A model generated the notes under the pieces. The model was not told where the DNA came from. It made no database searches and saw only the letters and a program-made list of their open reading frames with translations. A stretch of 17,206 nt of DNA from Sulfurimonas sp. (lineage in GTDB: Bacteria > Campylobacterota > Campylobacteria > Campylobacterales > Sulfurimonadaceae). Each line of letters begins with the position of its first letter. Position 1 is the first letter of the stretch. Shown here one piece after another: positions 15,498-17,206 of this stretch. The position numbers and the translations under genes were made by a program. The stretch lies in contig JAMOMX010000063.1 of NCBI GenBank assembly GCA_027066935.1, forward strand, positions 1 to 17,206, given 5' to 3'.

Positions 15498-16427
15498 CTA
15501 AACAATAGCATTTTGAACAAATAAAGCTAATATCAGAAGTAAAAATATTGCTCCAGCTTTATTGTATAACTTATTTGCTAGTATAAATAACAATGTAACT
15601 GAAACACCAAGCATTATAAGCATATCAAATTTTGTAGCTACCAAGTCAACAGTTAAAGGGTTGATAAGTGAAGCAGCTCCTAAAACCATAGAGAAATTAG
15701 CAACGTTTGAGCCAATTATATTTCCTATGCTCATCTCAGCATGACCTTTTTTAATAGCTACAAGTGATACAACAAGCTCTGGAAGTGATGTACCTAGAGA
15801 GATTAAAAATATCCCTATTATCCACTCACTTATACCAAAGATTCTTGCTATATTTGAGCCACTATCTATAACAAAGCTAGCACCACCTATTGTTAAAACA
15901 AAACCTATACTAAGAAGTATAATAGATTTTGTCCAATTGAACTTTTCTTTAGAAAGAGAATCATCAATCTCATTCTCCAAATCCTCTTTTGAATCAGTAA
16001 ATAAAAAATATAGATATGATACCATCAGAAGAAGGAACAATGCACCATCTACTCTACTTATCTCTCCATCTTGTGTCATTATGAAAAATATAACAACAGG
16101 GATAATTACCCACGCACTATCTTTTGCAAATAAGTTTCTCTTTGGATTCATCTTTTTAGCTATTAAAAATACAATACCAAGCACTAGTGAGATGTTAAAT
16201 ATAACGCTACCAACAACATTTGCTACTGCCATATCACTTTTTCCAGCTGATGAAGCCATCATAGATGCTGCCATCTCTGGTAAAGAAGTTCCAAATGCTA
16301 CCAATGTAGCGCCAATAACAAAATGGGAGATCTTAAAATGAAGAGCTATACGCTCAGATTCTTTGATTATAAAATCTGCACCATATATTAATGCTGACAT
16401 AGCTGCTAAAAATATTATAAAATCCAC
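15498..16427 (-). CDS. CaCA-family sodium/calcium-type cation antiporter (YrbG-like)
   Basis: A 309-residue inner-membrane exchanger with two inverted repeats of about five membrane helices each, joined by an acidic cytoplasmic loop (about 145-160, KEDLENEIDD). Alpha-1 has GTSLPEM (46-52, Glu51) and NVVGSVIFN (70-78); alpha-2 has GTSLPEL (212-218, Glu217) and GNIIGSNVAN (235-244). The two Glu residues bind the transported cation in this superfamily. The ion pair cannot be told from sequence, though calcium/sodium exchange is the usual assignment. The start is GTG at 16427, sharing one base with the ybeY TAG stop and preceded by AAGGA 5 nt upstream. It is probably co-transcribed with ybeY. Confidence 0.88.
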   Translation of the reverse strand: MDFIIFLAAMSALIYGADFIIKESERIALHFKISHFVIGATLVAFGTSLPEMAASMMASSAGKSDMAVANVVGSVIFNISLVLGIVFLIAKKMNPKRNLFAKDSAWVIIPVVIFFIMTQDGEISRVDGALFLLLMVSYLYFLFTDSKEDLENEIDDSLSKEKFNWTKSIILLSIGFVLTIGGASFVIDSGSNIARIFGISEWIIGIFLISLGTSLPELVVSLVAIKKGHAEMSIGNIIGSNVANFSMVLGAASLINPLTVDLVATKFDMLIMLGVSVTLLFILANKLYNKAGAIFLLLILALFVQNAIV

Positions 16428-16849
16428 TATTTTCCTTGTGTTCTAATTATTAAACTTTTTGGTAATTTAAATTTCTCAATCAACTCTTTTTCTTTTTCTC
16501 TCATTTGACCATCATCAATTTCGTGATCATAACCAAGAAGATGCAACAAACCATGAATAAAAAGTAAAGCCATCTCATCATCGTTAGTATGACCTAACTC
16601 ACCAGCTTTTGTTTGTACATGCCAAGATGAAATAACTATGCTTCCTAATGGGGTGTTTGGCATATCTACATATGGAAAACTAAGCACATCTGTAGAGATA
16701 TCTATACCTCTATGTTGTTTATTAATCTCACGCATCTCATCTTTGTTAACAATTAAAAGTTCGATCTCTTTGTTATTTAAAGGGATAGCTATAGAGTTTA
16801 AAAAAGATTCATTTACATCTAACGATGTAGTATTGTCAAGTTCAATCAT
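16427..16849 (-). CDS. ybeY: YbeY endoribonuclease, rRNA maturation factor
   Basis: A 140-residue zinc metalloprotein of normal length. The family motif HGLLHLLGYDH (99-109) supplies the three zinc ligands His99, His103 and His109. STDVLSFPY (52-60) and the LGSIVIS strand (68-74; LGDI is more usual) also fit. YbeY acts in 16S rRNA 3'-end maturation and ribosome quality control. ATG at 16849 is the first possible start: an in-frame TAA lies a few codons upstream with no ATG, GTG or TTG between. No Shine-Dalgarno precedes it, and a TATAAT lies only 7 nt before the ATG, so the message could be leaderless. It overlaps the antiporter gene by one base. Confidence 0.93.
   Translation of the reverse strand: MIELDNTTSLDVNESFLNSIAIPLNNKEIELLIVNKDEMREINKQHRGIDISTDVLSFPYVDMPNTPLGSIVISSWHVQTKAGELGHTNDDEMALLFIHGLLHLLGYDHEIDDGQMREKEKELIEKFKLPKSLIIRTQGK
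16433..16437 (-). promoter_or_regulatory. Shine-Dalgarno of the antiporter gene (supports GTG start)
   Basis: AAGGA on the minus strand, 5 nt before the GTG at 16427, within the 3' end of ybeY. It supports the non-ATG start. Confidence 0.6.
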
Positions 16850-16856
16850 AAGCGTA

Positions 16857-16862
16857 ATTATA
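16857..16862 (-). promoter_or_regulatory. Candidate -10 element (TATAAT) of ybeY
   Basis: A perfect TATAAT on the minus strand, 7 nt before the ybeY ATG. A start point at normal distance would fall on or next to the A of the ATG. There is no good -35 at 16-18 nt, which is usual in this phylum. In such AT-rich DNA the match could be chance. Confidence 0.38.
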
Positions 16863-16953
16863 TCTAATAAAGTATTTATTTATAGGTAATAATATTAATC
16901 GATAAAATGGTTTTGTACTACAGACTCTTGCAAAATTACAATTTATATCCACT

Positions 16954-16983
16954 TGTCAATATAAGAGATGTCAATATTAATAT
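16954..16983. repeat. Tandem TGTCAATAT direct repeat upstream of ybeY (third copy at 17040-17049)
   Basis: TGTCAATATA (16954-16963) and TGTCAATATT (16969-16978) lie 15 nt apart, start to start. A third copy, TGTCAATATA, lies at 17040-17049 inside the end of the right-edge partial gene. The second copy runs into the perfect palindrome AATATTAATATT (16973-16984). On the minus strand each copy reads (T/A)ATATTGACA, which contains the -35 consensus TTGACA. The rest of the 179-nt gap 16850-17028 holds no gene, tRNA or clear terminator that I can see. Confidence 0.5.
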
Positions 16984-17028
16984 TTTAGTTAGGGCAATAT
17001 ATTTTTGTTGCAATGATTTATTAAATAC

Positions 17029-17206
17029 TCAATAATGACTGTCAATATAACTTCCGATTATATTTCTTCTTTCGGAAACTTCAGTTGGTATATATTTTCC
17101 AAAAAGTTGTTTTTTTGCTTTTTCTTTCATATAGGGTATAGAAATTATTGTAATCCAAATTGCTAATATCCATATAAATAAATATGAAAATGTTTTATAC
17201 CCTTGA
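17029..17206 (-). CDS. C-terminal fragment of an unidentified membrane protein, truncated by window edge
   Basis: The minus strand is open from base 17205 to a TGA at 17029-17031, giving the last 58 residues of a protein whose start lies outside the window. The fragment opens with a strongly hydrophobic membrane helix rich in Ile, Trp and Phe (about fragment residues 6-25, with WILAIWITIISIP), followed by a basic stretch (KEKAKKQLFGKY) and a polar tail ending in GSYIDSHY. The positive charges after the helix suggest a cytoplasmic C-terminus. I do not recognise the family. Codon choice and the helix-then-charge pattern make it credible as a gene rather than chance. It ends 179 nt before ybeY on the same strand. 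Confidence 0.62.
   Translation of the reverse strand, partial: QGYKTFSYLFIWILAIWITIISIPYMKEKAKKQLFGKYIPTEVSERRNIIGSYIDSHY

Noticed and set aside
15937..16341. 134-codon plus-strand open frame opposite the antiporter gene
   Set aside because: It lies wholly antisense to the conserved CaCA repeats and its translation has no family features; the AT-rich opposite strand simply lacks stops.
16973..16984. AATATTAATATT palindrome as a terminator or operator on its own
   Set aside because: It is all A and T, has no stable stem and no T-tract, and such palindromes are expected by chance in DNA of this composition; kept only as context for the repeats.
1..17206. Defence system, prophage, insertion sequence, CRISPR array or tRNA
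   Set aside because: I scanned for transposase, integrase, nuclease-partner pairs, regularly spaced repeats and cloverleaf sequences and found none; the window is core chromosome with conserved gene order.

Overview
This is an AT-rich, gene-dense chromosomal window, almost certainly from a Campylobacterota (epsilonproteobacterial) bacterium. A free-living Sulfurimonas- or Arcobacter-like genus is a guess; the genus cannot be fixed from the sequence. The evidence is the low GC, the protein style, and the gene order nadK-recN-tatD-mltD-rlpA-(hisB)-kdsC-lptC-lptA-engB-(acetyltransferase)-membrane protein-PBP2. From memory, most of that order is also found in Campylobacter jejuni.

Layout. Left edge, plus strand: the 3' part of an ABC-F ATPase gene overlapping a GNAT acetyltransferase gene. 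From about 1.37 kb to the right end everything is on the minus strand: 18 complete genes plus one partial gene at the right edge. In transcription order these are ybeY, a CaCA-type cation antiporter, a DUF302 protein, an aldo/keto reductase, anmK, an amgK-like kinase, nadK, recN, tatD, mltD, rlpA, hisB, kdsC, lptC, lptA, engB, a short N-acetylglutamate-synthase-like acetyltransferase, a small polytopic membrane protein and mrdA (PBP2). Nearly all junctions are overlaps or gaps of under 10 nt. The only larger gaps are 179 nt (upstream of ybeY), 93 nt (upstream of the DUF302 gene), 55 nt (upstream of nadK) and 40 nt (upstream of mltD). No stretch longer than 300 nt lacks a gene. I see no RNA gene, insertion sequence, CRISPR array, prophage or defence island.

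Function. The dominant theme is the cell envelope. Peptidoglycan synthesis (PBP2 and a MreD-like protein), cleavage (MltD, RlpA) and recycling (AnmK, AmgK-like kinase) sit with Kdo/LPS biosynthesis and export (KdsC, LptC, LptA). Housekeeping genes for ribosome maturation (YbeY, EngB), DNA repair (RecN, TatD), NADP synthesis (NadK) and histidine synthesis (HisB) are interleaved. Four genes lack ATG starts: TTG for lptC, mltD and nadK, GTG for the antiporter.

I find no strong candidate for an undescribed system. The points most worth a second look are the adjacent anmK/amgK pair, the MreD-like protein next to PBP2, the short NAGS-like enzyme with a cysteine tail, non-canonical motifs in RecN, RlpA and EngB, and the ybeY upstream region, which has TGTCAATAT direct repeats and a possible leaderless start.
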